Below, piece by piece: positions 47,759 to 59,350 of a stretch of DNA of 64,000 nucleotides. The stretch comes from Malus domestica (taxonomy: Eukaryota > Streptophyta > Magnoliopsida > Rosales > Rosaceae). A model generated the notes under the pieces. That model was not told the DNA's origin and searched no databases. It saw nothing but the letters and a program-made list of their open reading frames with translations. The stretch's first letter is position 1, and the number at the start of each line of letters is the position of its first letter. The position numbers and the translations under genes were made by a program. Location: positions 36,781,001 through 36,845,000 of the forward strand of contig NC_091671.1 of NCBI RefSeq assembly GCF_042453785.1, read 5' to 3'.

Positions 47759-50700
47759 ATGGCATTGTCAGCAGCTCCCCTCCTCCTGCACATCAAACCC
47801 CCTCCAATTCCTTCCTTATTCCAATCCCAATCCCAATCCCAATCCCACCGCGTCTCCTCCTCCTCCCTCCCCATCCTCCGCACAAAATTCCTAATCCCAA
47901 CCCACCCTCGCCACAGCAATCCCCCCAAACAAACAATGAACGGGCCTCCCGCAGCCAGTGTGCAGAGTGCTGTGTCCCAGGCAATGAGCCTGATCCAGTC
48001 GTCGCCTCCGACCTGGCAGTCCTCCGTCCTCAGCAACCTCCTGATCTTCCTGCTGGGTTCTCCAATTCTGGTCTCCGGACTCTCTGCCTCCGGCATTGGA
48101 GCTGCTTTCTTGCTCGGTACTCTCACTTGGCGCGCTTTTGGGTCTTCTGGGTTTCTCCTGGTGGCCGCATACTTCGTCCTTGTGAGTGAAAATTCTCTTG
48201 CTTTTATGTGTCAGAGTGTTTTTTTGGACATTAACTTTATCTGGGTTTTTATTTTTGTCTGTTTTCTGGTATAAATTGATTAATCTATTAGTTCCATAAA
48301 GCTTTCTGATAACTGGTATCGAACTCGTCATCCAGGAGAGTTCCTAAAACAAGAATATCGCTAGACCGAAATACTAAATGGCGATAATTGGTATTTGGTT
48401 TTATTTTCGTTATCAATTGCACTTTAAAGTTCTGTTCTTTTATAGATTTTGTTAAATTTCAGTTTATTTTTTTCTTTTTGAAATTTGAGTGAGGGATGCA
48501 AAAATTAAGGTGCTGAACCTTCATAGTGACAGTTGATAACTTGACTCAGTTCAAAGAGGATTTTCGTGAAATCTGTAACTTTGAGATTTAACAATTCCAT
48601 GCTATTATGCTCATTTAATGAATCTAATTTCCGAATGATTTCGATTTCTGATCTTTCGTCATGGGGTTTTGTCAAAATCTTATCAGGGCACGGCAGTGAC
48701 AAAGGTGAGGATGAAACAAAAGGAGGCTGAAGGGGTAGCCGAGAAGAGGAAAGGAAGGAGAGGCCCTGGCAGTGTCATTGGATCCAGTGCTGCTGGTTGT
48801 GTCTGTGCTTTCCTGTCAATACTTGGAATAGGAGGAAGCAGATATTCTCGGCTTTGGCAACTAGGGTTTGTTGCCAGCTTCTGCACTAAGTTAAGTGATA
48901 CTGTCTCGAGTGAGATGGGAAAGGCATATGGAAAAACAACGTAAGTTTCTGTATTTGTTTGAATTGAGATCTTCGTGTCCATGTTGTTATAACTTATAAC
49001 TGATCTTATGGGTCTAATATTGGTGTTTAATATTCAACAGCATCACATTTGGTTAATAAGTTTCATTTTTATTGGCATTACATAAATTAGCAACCCCAGA
49101 AGTTTCTAGATATACGGCATGTGATAGTCTATTGCTTGAAATTGTCATAGTTCATCTCTCTCTTCGTCTTTTCTTATTAGATTTTATACATCGTTCAGCT
49201 TTACATGCTCTGGTGATTTCTTACATAGCATTAGGTTTAAACCCTGTACACCATATGATTGACACATAAGGTTGCCTCAAATTCTGATGGGTGCCAAAAA
49301 GGAAGATAAATGGTTGTGCGTGGAACATTCCAGCAGTTTGGCCCAACCTAATGTCATGTGGCGCAACATTTTAAACATTAAAATAAGAAAAGTATGAATT
49401 ACTGATAACCCTTAAACCTTTTCAATTTATGATCTGTTGAAAGTTGAAACCTTCAGTCGTCAATTGAATCTTGTGATGGCTTGTAGGATTCTTTTTAGGT
49501 GACTGAGTTATTCGGGAACAGGCCTGCAAAACTTGGACACATAATGAGAAGATGGTTCTAGTAGTTTGTCTCATTGATTGTGGTCCTGTCCATCAGTAGA
49601 AGAATGGACAACCATTACTGAAACTATATTTTGTTAGGTTTAGTTAGGCAATAGAATTGAGTAGACCCATAGTGTTCAAATAAATATGTAATGGCTGATA
49701 CTATGAAAGTGCCTTAACCATGGTATGCTTGTAGTGGTTAATCTTTCATTGACAGTGTAACACTCTCGTAAAGTGGAACGAACATAAAATGCGTAATGAT
49801 TTAGCCTTCAGGTGAAGTGAAACTAACATAAAATGCATAATGCTTTAGCCTTCAGGTACAAAATCATTTTAGTCTATTCTGCAGTTTCTAATGCAGGATG
49901 ATTGCAGCATAGTGAAATTTGAAGCTTTAATTTTATCTTTTGAGTAGTTCTGGCGACATTCACCTCTCCCAGACCCTGCGTAAAGCGGGAGCCTTATGCA
50001 CTGGGTACGACCTTTTTTTTTAGTAGTTCTGGCAACATAAAGAAGCTAGGAATTAAAAGTATCAAATTGAGAATTTGGTTCTCCTGATATTAGGTCGAGT
50101 CACTTGCATCAAGAACTAAACTGATGTGTCTTTTTTTTTTTTTTTCTTTTTTCATGAAGAATCTTAGAGCTTACAATTGAAATCGCTTTTCTAATCCAAT
50201 TAGTTTTTTCTCAAGGATACACCTTGTAAATCTCTAGCTGCCTTATTTGCTACCAGAAATCCCAAACCCCCTAATATATACTGAAAGCTGCTGCCCCATA
50301 AAATTCTGCAACTCTCCCTTCCTAGGTCAGTTTTCTCGTTTGGGAAAGAATCCAACTAGTGTTGTCCTCATTTTTCTGCTAACTGGATAAATGTGTCTTT
50401 TTCCTTTTGGATTTTAGATAAGCAATGATTTGTTTGAGATCATAAAAAATTTAGTATTTTCTGTTACCCCAGATCCTGCGTAAAGCGGGAGCCTTGTGCA
50501 CTGGGTACGACCTTTTTCTGTTACCCCAGATCAATTTAAAATTCCAAGAACATAATTTTGCTTCTTGACCAGGTACTTAGTTACAACATTGAAGGTAGTT
50601 CCAAGGGGAACAGAGGGGGCTGTGAGTGTTGAGGGAACCTTTGCTGGACTTTTGGCCGCTATCCTTCTTGCGTTTGTTGGTTGTGCCATGGGTGAGGTGC

Positions 50701-51494
50701 TGTTTACTATATACCCTTCATTGTTTGTGTGTATTATATTTTTTGTCTGTCGCTTTAACTTCTATGCATATAACACTCCTTGTACTTTTTCTCAAACAGG
50801 TAAGTGCACCTGAAGCAATGATATGCGTAATAGCATCGCAAATAGCTAATCTTGGTGAGAGCATTATAGGTGCTGCTCTTCAAGACAAGGAAGGATTTAG
50901 ATGGGTAGGCAATCGTCCCAATCTTTGATTCTTTATATATCCTTTTTTAGTAACTTTTCTTGTGTATTATGTTCATTCTCTAATAAAGAATCAGTTTGGT
51001 ATGTTCGGCCATGGCCGTTGAGGGTTTGCTCTTAGCATATTTAGGAGAACCAATGGCCGGTTGAGCTCGATTCATGGGTTTCCCGAGCATTTTGGTGAAA
51101 TAATGTTGGATATGGGAAAGCATAGGGTTTTTTGTCCTGTTGAGGACCTGGTGATAGAATAGATGGGCAATCTGGGGAGCAACAGGAGGTTCCTCGAATA
51201 ATAACAATATCATGATACATTTTGAAAAGCACTAGTTTCTTTGTGCTTTAGTGGCACAAATTCCCCTTCAAAAGCATGGAGGGCCCTAGATGTTACAGCT
51301 CCATTGTATATAATTTTCCTTGTAGGTTGTTCTCGGCTTCAATTGTGTGCAACATATTTCCCTCTGTTCTTACACCATGTCCATGCTCTATTTTACAGCT
51401 CAACAACGATGCTGTGAACGTCATAAACATATCGATGGGCAGCATTTTGGCAGTCTTGATGCGGCGGGTTTTGCTCCAGAACTGGAGTATGTAA
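47759..51494 (+). CDS. VTE6: VTE6-like phytyl-phosphate kinase (DUF92/TMEM19)
   Basis: Exons 47759-48181, 48687-48940, 50573-50696, 50800-50904 and 51399-51494 give 333 residues, no break. The start at 47759 gives a plastid transit peptide (MALSAAPLLLHIKP, QSQSQSQS coded by a CCCAAT repeat). The DUF92 membrane domain follows: LLIFLLGSPILVSGLSASGIGAAFLLGTL, RRGPGSVIGSSAAGCVCAFL, FCTKLSDTVSSEMGKAYGKTT, VPRGTEGAVSVEGTFAGLL, SQIANLGESIIGA, NNDAVNVINISMGS. In Arabidopsis VTE6 makes phytyl diphosphate from phytyl phosphate at the plastid membrane, feeding tocopherol and phylloquinone synthesis from chlorophyll breakdown. Exon 3 ends at GAG before GTGCTG, chosen since it gives MGEVSAPEA in frame. 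Intron 2 holds two SINE-like scraps. Confidence 0.93.
49958..50018 (+). repeat. SINE-like 3' fragment in VTE6 intron 2
   Basis: CCTGCGTAAAGCGGGAGCC and GCACTGGGTACGACC followed by a T run. The same sequence recurs at 50468-50520. Resembles the 3' end of Rosaceae/Au-type SINEs, from memory. Confidence 0.6.
50468..50520 (+). repeat. Second SINE-like 3' fragment
   Basis: Near-identical to 49958-50018 (GCGTAAAGCGGGAGCC, GCACTGGGTACGACC, T-run). Same orientation. Confidence 0.6.
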
Positions 51495-52079
51495 ATTGTC
51501 AAATCCATTAAGGCTGAAGATGCTTCTCTGATGTGCCCACCAGCTATGCCAACAAAATCAAACATGACCCATATTTTTCACACTGGCGACCGAAAACAGA
51601 CCATTGCGCTCAACGTGGGAGACGGATTACAAGCATGTTATCTTATTTCTCAGATGGCGTGTTAACAATTTAGCGAGATTATGCTCATTGGAAAATATTT
51701 AGAAAATGCTTTGGTTCGATGTTGCCCTTCCCTAAAGAAAAAATGAAAGCTAGTTGAAATGTATTGGTGAACTATTTATCGTCGAAATGGTAAGGAATGT
51801 ATGTACTATGGAAATTAATCTTTGAAGTAGTGAGAAATAGGATTATTTTGCATCAAGAACATCTTCTCTCTTATAATAACTTCCGTCGCATGTATTGCAG
51901 GTCTAGAATATCTATTAACTTTATTAACCTTCCAAATGAGACCTAATCGTAGGGTCAAGTCAAAATGAATTGAACAAGATGGGTACCAGTCGAACAAATT
52001 TTTGTAACTGTCACATGGTGCTACTAATTCAGAAATCCGCCTTAATTGGGTTGGAATCTCACCATTTCTTGGCGGCCTT
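51495..52079. other. Intergenic, 3' of VTE6
   Basis: Should contain the VTE6 3' untranslated region. No gene recognised. Confidence 0.4.
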
Positions 52080-52292
52080 TCATGCAACCATGCCAAACCA
52101 AAACAAGAACTCAGACCAAACCATCCAATTTCCTCTAACAAAAACAGAAGCAGCCAAGTAGAAATTGAAGGCGCTGAAGGTGACAGCAAAGGATAGAAGC
52201 AGAGCGATCGATATGAGAGGCTCTTGGAACTCATCGTCAAGGAAGCCAAGAAAAGTGTCCACCTTCCTCGAGAAGAAGAAAACTAGATGCAA
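52080..52292 (-). CDS. Small membrane protein, hypothetical
   Basis: A 70-residue minus frame. It starts MHLVFFFSRKVDTFLGFLDDEF, has one clear membrane segment (ISIALLLSFAVTFSAFNFYL) and ends with an aromatic tail (WSEFLFWFGMVA). The charged-then-hydrophobic layout is more protein-like than other short frames nearby. An acceptor-like AG just before GAAGGTGG (near 52262) would allow an upstream exon. I recognise no family. It may equally be chance; expression data would decide. Confidence 0.25.
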   Translation of the reverse strand: MHLVFFFSRKVDTFLGFLDDEFQEPLISIALLLSFAVTFSAFNFYLAASVFVRGNWMVWSEFLFWFGMVA

Positions 52293-53674
52293 CGTTTACT
52301 GTTCGTTCTAACAGGCACCAACACAGAATTGGTAATGTTGCATTTATCCTATAGCGTTGATTCGAATGGAAATTCATCGGACAAAAATCATGTACACAGT
52401 TAAGGTGTAACAGACTAAAGGGAGGACAGAAAACCGCCTTAAACCATTCAAATCGACCAAAACCAAACCAATCCGAGCAGTTCAATTCGAATTTTACCCT
52501 AAAACAGTATAATCACAAACCGAACTGAACCATTCCTAAATAGTTGGTTTGGTTTGGCCTCTACATGAAAGCCACCAAAACCGAGTCCAACCCGTGAAAC
52601 AGACAATACAGGAAGCCTAATCAAGGGATATTATCCTCCATGGCAATCCTACTTCTGGCTGGTACTAGCAGGCCAACCATTGAAGTATTGATCCTGCCAT
52701 GTGAAATGTTTTGTCCCACAATTCAAACATGTAACATGTGCTCTTCTCCTATCTTTGTGCAAACAGGTTGTATATAATTCGAATAATAGAAGCAATTTGA
52801 TTTGAAACATTCCTAACATCAAAGGACATGAGGCACATTAACCCTTAATGTAAACAAAATTACAAATCAAGATTTGACAGTACATAGCATAATAAAGTAG
52901 TGGTAGGCATGGGGCTGGGGATTAAGAATATCATCAACAGGGAAGAAGCACAGAAATTTCTAGTCGATCATATCTGATATCAGTCAAACAGCACCGCAGG
53001 GTGCGGTATCTCAAACGTATCAGGATACCGCCACCTTAGCATCCGAGTTGCATAAGAAACTGAAATCATAATGCATCACAGTTTTAACAATAAGAAATGA
53101 ATGAACAAGCTAGGAGGTCCAGCCCTTGTGAGACTGCATGTGAAAGAGAGAAGCTATTGACATGACAAGAGAGGCAAAGAGTCATGGGCAGGTCATCAGT
53201 TGTTTAGATTGTTTAAGATAAGATGTCACATCAGCGGCTGAGTTTTTCCGATAGCACAAATGTACCTAAGGATATAGTAAGTAGCCATAGGTTCAATGTT
53301 TCTAAAACATTGACGAAGAACTAGTCTTGCCTAATCTCTCTATTTCTTAAAGAAGAAAACGTGTTTATGGACATTTTGAATTTCATGAGCAGGGTAACAA
53401 CTCTGGACTTTTCTATCCGACAAAGGAGAACCTTTTAAATCTAAATGGGTAAAAATCAAATTGAATCTATATGCAATAACCGAATACAACTTGTTTATTT
53501 TTATTTTGCAGATTGATGTTTACAAACATTACAAGAGATGATGGGAAGTGGTAAGTAAGACATTATGTTGGGAACGGTACACAAAAGTACAAGCAGAGAA
53601 AGAACGGTACACAAAAATACTACATTATAAACACAACAAACAAACCCAGCATATGGTAATTTTTGTAGCAGGAA
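52293..53674. other. Intergenic between VTE6 and BBX22-like
   Basis: No gene recognised. A stretch at 52490-52600 with AACCAAACC/GGTTTGG motifs looks repeat-derived. The part nearest 53675 should be the BBX22 3' untranslated region. Confidence 0.4.
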
Positions 53675-55166
53675 CTAGAATTGCCTACGACGTTTTGAGA
53701 TAGTACCATTATGTTGGGAACGAAGAGGGTTTTGCATTTGTGAGTGGCAAATGTCTGGAACAAACATTGTAGAAGAATCGGACGGATTCTGAAAACTTTT
53801 GGGCCAGTACAGTCCCGATGCTGTAGGTGGGGAAGGTACCTGTGGCACCATCCATGAGGTCTCTGGCACCTCACCTATGCACTCGTAGTCTACCAATTCC
53901 TCCTCAGATGATCTTAAAACTGGCGAGTCATACCCTCCGAGTTTACTGCAGTCAGCCTGGTATCACAAGAAAAAAGCAACATTATGCACTGCTATAAGTT
54001 AGAACGATAATGCTTAGAGAAATATGCCAAGGAGTAGGTCATCACTCATCACTCATCAGTCACAACCAAATTATTGAATTCTGTCAACTGCTTGCTGGCC
54101 TAACATTAGCGAGCGCTTCAATAATCACAAGGGCCTTGCAACACAACAGCAGTAAAAGCGGTTTACGATGATCTATAATACAAGCTTATAGGACATCTCC
54201 TTTTTGCAATTATGAAGTGCAATCTTATGAATCTCAAAATACTTGTCCATTGAAGAGTTTTAAGAACCAATTTGCAGTACTTCGCATTCAAATTTTCATG
54301 AAACCGAAAAATTGGCACCACAATTTCGAAAGGTTTCTCCAAAATAAATTGTTATTTGTTTAGTGTAATCAAAATAAAGAATGTATTTGCAACAATGCAA
54401 TAGGATAACGATTGTTAAATAAATGAATAATTACAAGATTAGCACTGAACACAATGAGGCAGGCACACACCTTTGAAGATCCATTATCAATGTAGTCAAA
54501 GCTCTGATCAAGATCAGAGAATCCAAGAAACTCATCTATATAACATTGTGGAACACTCCCAGCTGCAGAACCACCGGTAAACGATATCCCTCCACCGGGC
54601 GGCGCGGCCGCCTTGCACTCCACATGCAACGGGTTATGAGTTTCATATCTAGACACAGAGGCAGACCCAGAATGCAACTTCATAGTAGAAGAAGACGCCC
54701 CAACACAAACCCCATCACCTTCGCCGGAATCCGGCTCAGCTGGCTCCGGCCCAACTTTGATTCCGGTCAGCAAGAACCTCCGGTGAGCCGACACGAAGCT
54801 ATTAGCCGTGTGAACAGATACATCACATTTTCTACACAGCAAAGCTCGATCTTCTAAGCAGAAAAAGTACCCAACTGCCTCCTGCAATCATAAACTCAAA
54901 AATTCAAGCAAAACCCAATCCAAATTTCGTGTTTTTACGATCAAATTTCTCAACTTTTTCGATGTGGTATTCGAATCTTTGAAGTATACCTGGCAGATAT
55001 CGCACTTGGGCATGTGGGAGGAGCACAGAGGAACCCTCTGGTGTTTGCTCGCGAGCTTGTTCGCTTTGTGAACCTTCTCGTCGCACGCCCAGCACAGCGC
55101 CGCCTCGTCAGCGCAGCAGAGGACGTTGGCCTCCGCCGCCTCGCAAACGTTGCACTGTATCTTCAT
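53675..55166 (-). CDS. BBX22: B-box zinc finger transcription factor, BBX22-like
   Basis: Exons on minus: 54990-55166, 54471-54881 and 53675-53956; 289 residues, no break. Two B-boxes: first [40 protein letters not shown] (residues 5-44), second [21 protein letters not shown] with [17 protein letters not shown] (about 55-95), the zinc-binding C/H residues all present. No CCT domain, which places it in the two-B-box class IV with BBX18-25. First B-box wording and the end ([22 protein letters not shown]) fit BBX22/LZF1/STH3. It acts with HY5 to promote photomorphogenesis and anthocyanin, and is destroyed through COP1 in the dark (Arabidopsis knowledge). Upstream DNA holds two MITEs. Confidence 0.93.
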
Positions 55167-55506
55167 CTCTCTCTAAACCCTTCCAAAATCTCTTCTCTTG
55201 TGAGTTTTGTTGGTGTTTCTCTCTCTACAGTAGAAGAAGGGAGGAGCGAGTGAAAAACGAGTGATCTTCTCGGAGGACAGCAAGCAATTTGGAGGTGTTA
55301 CACGTGGAGGGATTTAACAAGTGTCGTGGCGTAGGAGGTCGCCGTTGCTTTGCAATTGTTAATTGCACGACTGTTTACAAATATCTTCGGGAGCGCAACT
55401 GACACTTCCTTCTGACAAACGAAAACTGACACAATGTAAACACCACAGGAACTCGCAAAAACCAAATGGCCTAGTTTCCGGACAAGGATTGTCTGCCCTT
55501 CGTAAG

Positions 55507-55713
55507 GATTGTCTGCCCTCCACTTCCAGTGCCCTTTCCATGCTCTTTTATTTTGTGTGATCACGGTTAAGTTATGTCAATATTTTATATTATTTTTTGT
55601 ATATATATAATAAGATAAAAATAAATAGTAATATAAAATGTTAACGTGGTTTAACCGTGACTGCACAAATAGGAGGGCACGAAAAGGGCACCGGAAGTGA
55701 AGGGCAGACAATC
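55507..55713. mobile_element. MITE upstream of BBX22-like
   Basis: Left end GGATTGTCTGCCCTCCACTT pairs with the right end, whose reverse complement is GATTGTCTGCCCTTCACTT. The left tip is also repeated just before (55486-55498). AT-rich loop. About 340 bases upstream of the BBX22 start. Confidence 0.8.
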
Positions 55714-55731
55714 ATTATCCCTAGTTTCCAA

Positions 55732-55940
55732 TAGGATCCTCTCCTGATCATTTTAGTGAGAATCTAAAAATTTTGTGAATTATATTCATTCATCGTATAT
55801 CGTGTGATCGGTTTTTGTCAAATATTGTTTGTGTTTAATTTTAAATAAAAATATTTAAAATAATTTCTAATCGCACAATATACGATAAACGAACATAATT
55901 TACGAATTCTTAAAATCCTCGTAAATAAAATCCGGTGAGG
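55732..55940. mobile_element. MITE related to 42673-42845
   Basis: TTCATCGTATATCGTGTGATCGG pairs, inverted, with CGCACAATATACGATAAACGAA; the outer ends GGATCCTCTCCTGATC and (reverse complement) CCTCACCGGATTTTATT bound it loosely. Confidence 0.65.
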
Positions 55941-57414
55941 GCCCGCATTCGCCTAGTTTTATAGTGGGCACGCCCGGAGCAACTGGGCATTATATGGAGG
56001 GTACCAAAATTAAAGAGAGGGCTCGTCCAAGGACTGGCATTGTTTGGTATGGGATGGTACACGTTCCTTGTTGAGGCTTTCAACTTATGTCACGTTTATT
56101 TAATGCGTTATCATATTAAAATAGATTGAATTGAAGATGAATTGAATTGAGAGAATATATTAGAATCGAACTTTTATGCAAGTTGTTTACTAAACTGTTT
56201 GGATGAAAATAGGAATAATATTGATTCCATAAAAATTGTTTGCCAAATAGTCCTGAATTGAAATTAAAACCAATTTAATTACTAAACTGCCCATTTAAGA
56301 ATAAGAAATAGAAAGGCAGCGGGATTTCATTTTTTTTTCTTTTGTCAAAGGGTGGGTGGGGGATGGTTAACAAATTCTTCAAGACCAGGACCACGAAATT
56401 GGGGGCCAAAAGTGGAAGATGAAAGATAGTAGCATAAGCTTCCAACTATATCTCTATTCAAGTTTTGATCTTCTCATATAATGAGTTTCGATTTGATCAT
56501 ACTGGTTTGTTACTGGGCAATGTTTTAAAAAATGTTAGACACTAGTCGAGCAGGGTTGGAGCCTAGTGCCTAAGCTGGGCTAGGCAGGATCTAGACGAAC
56601 TAAACAGTTTAGGCAAGTGACTTTTCTTAATTTTCAAATGCGTATGAATTAATGAGAGCAGTGACTAGTAGGAATTTTTAGAACAATCATTTTGATTGGA
56701 TAGTGCGGTAGTGGTCTGATGGTGGTCGTGGAGTTGATTCCCATTCCCGCCATTCCCAAATCCACCACCTCAATGAGGAATTGAATTCCTTCAAAAGTAC
56801 GAATCAGATTCCTTAATTTACATTGGGACCACATTAGTGTTCATTCCTGTTGGGAAGGTTAACGCAGGGTTGATCCGGAATCGGAATCATTCCCTCTGTA
56901 CTCATTCCGATTCCATGTATGTAAACACATTTGATCCGAAATTGGATTCATTCCCACTCTACTCATTCCGATTCCATGTACGTAAACCCGCGATTAATGG
57001 GATGAGATGTAGGAACTAATTGAGGGTAGGTGTCCCTTAATTGTAGGACTATTGAGGCTATAATGCCTTATTTAATCTGCCTTAAATATCATCAATTATC
57101 AACTTTTGCGGTTGGAAATGCTTTAATCTGATACGTTACTTGTATAATAACACAGTAGTGCAAATTTGTTATTTGTAAAACAAAAATGTTACTCTATCAG
57201 TAGGGTAAATTTGTTATTTGCACAACAAAAACACTATTCTTATCATATTTTTTTATTCGCATTTGTACCACGTTTCTAATAGAGATGAGACATACATGTG
57301 CTGGTGGGCTCCACCTTTATTACAAAAGTGGTACGAATGTGGTAAGTGTAGCATTACTCTTCGTATAATCATATAAAATAATCCACAAACAAACTAGCAA
57401 TTTAAATAAATTAT
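55941..57414. other. Intergenic with simple repeats
   Basis: No gene recognised. Two direct copies of a roughly 62-bp unit (CATTCCGATTCCATGTA) at 56870-56990 and repeated AAATTTGTTATTTG at 57152-57225 are repeat-derived. Confidence 0.45.
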
Positions 57415-57545
57415 GCATATCCATTTTTATCTCTCACATACTCCTCTCAATTTCCAACCATCAGATCAAACGTATTTAAGAAGTTTAATGGATAAAAATT
57501 AACAAAAATGTACCGAAAGTAAATAAATGAATGGCCCTAGAGATA
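57415..57545. mobile_element. Decayed MITE related to 7961-8109
   Basis: Shares the layout of the 7961 MITE: TTTTATCTCTCACATACTCCTCTCAATTT against TTTTACTTCTCACACACTCTTCTAATTTT, then an ATCAGATCAAACG core and GATAAAAATTAACAAA. The ends have decayed. Confidence 0.55.
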
Positions 57546-59350
57546 TGAACAGGATAACTAGTAGGAGGGTGTTCATTGAGGATGTCAAAGAGTGGGTTGT
57601 TGCCTATGGAGGCTCTTTTGGGCGCTACGTATTTCTCCTTCGCATGTTAAGGTTGTCTTGTTGCTTTCATCCAAGGATTTGAAGGCAGTTGTTGAGTTCC
57701 TTTTATAAGTGTTGTTTAAGTCAAGGTGCATTCAAAATAGTTGGTTTGAACATATTGTTGGGGAATGTTTGCTTACTTGAAATGAAAGTAAATAAATTAC
57801 GCTAATATATTTGAAATTTGGTTCGTGATGTTCTTACATTTGATCATAGAAATTAAAAACTAAAAATGAAATAGTGATGAACTAGTCCCTTGATTTTTGT
57901 TTAAAAATACCAATTACATTTGAAATTTGTGAAAAATGTCGATATTTGAAAAGTAACTGATTATTGAGTGATGGAGCGGAATTAAATCGTGGTCATTAAC
58001 TCGGTTACTTCTATGATGCGGTAGGACCGTAGAAGCTAGAACATGAACACGATCCATCATCTCGGCATGAATTTAGTTGGGGTCCAATTTTTCAAAATTT
58101 TTATTCTTTCGGTCCTACAAACATGAATTGGCAGAACAGCATTCGGATATAACTGCCGAACCATGGAGAAATGTTCGGTAGGTTCTGCCGACAGATATAA
58201 GGAACTTCGGTGCGGGGCTAAGAGAGAGTTGAGAGTTTGGGCTCGAGTCGGCCCATCACTAGATATTTATGTTAACCCGACCCATCACTAAATTCAAAGA
58301 GTCTCTCGTTCTCACACACAAATAAAGCTCAGCGAAGCACATTGTCCCCGCCATTTCTAATTCGAATCGGAAGCCGTACGCACCAATCTTCCAAGCACCA
58401 AGAACAGTTCCCGCCAAGTCCGTTTCCAAACTGCTAGGGTTTCTCATCAGTTCTCTCTCTGCGTCCTCTTCGAATAGCTGCTGTAACTTCATCTTTCCGA
58501 TTGGAAGAGGCAAAACGAACGAAGAATTTCAACTTTTGCGGTAAATCGCTTCAAAAGTATTACCACTTTGTATTTCGGATTTCAGCGCCAATCTTCTCCT
58601 CTTTTCATCTGTGATTTTCGATTACGTTTTACGTTTTGGCGTTTCAGGAAGTTTTTTGAACGAATCGGAGCACACTCCGAGAGACGGCCGAGTTGAGCGA
58701 GCGGAAAATCACAATCGGATGGTCTGTAAATTGATAGCTGAAGGATTTTCTTTGAAACCAACGGAATCAAAGCTTTGGAGCTGAATTTTGGTCAAAGTTC
58801 GGGTATACAAGTTTATAACTTCTCTTTTTACTGTTTGGTTGCTGAGAAAATGTTAAAAATCAAAGGATTTTGCGTTTATTAAGCATTGATTATTTGATAT
58901 TGATGAGGAATTAATTGATTTTTTCACTTCTTTGTTTTTCTTTTCAGAAATTATGTTGTCAATGAACATGAAGCTATTTTCTTCGTCTGTATTCCTTTGG
59001 ACGGATTTGATTTCAATATATTTCTCACATTTTTTATGTTCCAGTGGTTTCCTTTATTTTGATCTCAGAAAGTGGTAAAAAATGTTGAAAATGGAAAGAA
59101 AAAAAACCTATTTTCCATAGAATTTGTGTTAATATTTGCAAATGAACGCATGCCAATGATATTGCTCTTATAATTTGTAGCAAGTCTGCAATTTTTTATT
59201 ACGGCACTGGAAAAAGTTTATGTTTCCTTAGTTCGTTTTGCCACAAGCCTCCCTGGTTTCTCAATTGAAACCCATAACAGAAAGCATTTAACCCATGTTT
59301 TATATCCCCTAGGTATGCCAGTGCATTAGAGTTTGTCTTTGAAGGTTGAA
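57546..59350. other. Upstream and 5' leader region of HEI10
   Basis: No coding region recognised. Donor- and acceptor-like sites between 58500 and 59330 suggest HEI10 has an intron in its leader, as the exon 1 start lies 20 bases after CCCTAGG. This is inference. Confidence 0.35.

Noticed and set aside
51815-52249. 144-residue minus frame near the VTE6 end
   Set aside because: No motif or family likeness; it overlaps the small membrane frame and has a low-complexity composition.
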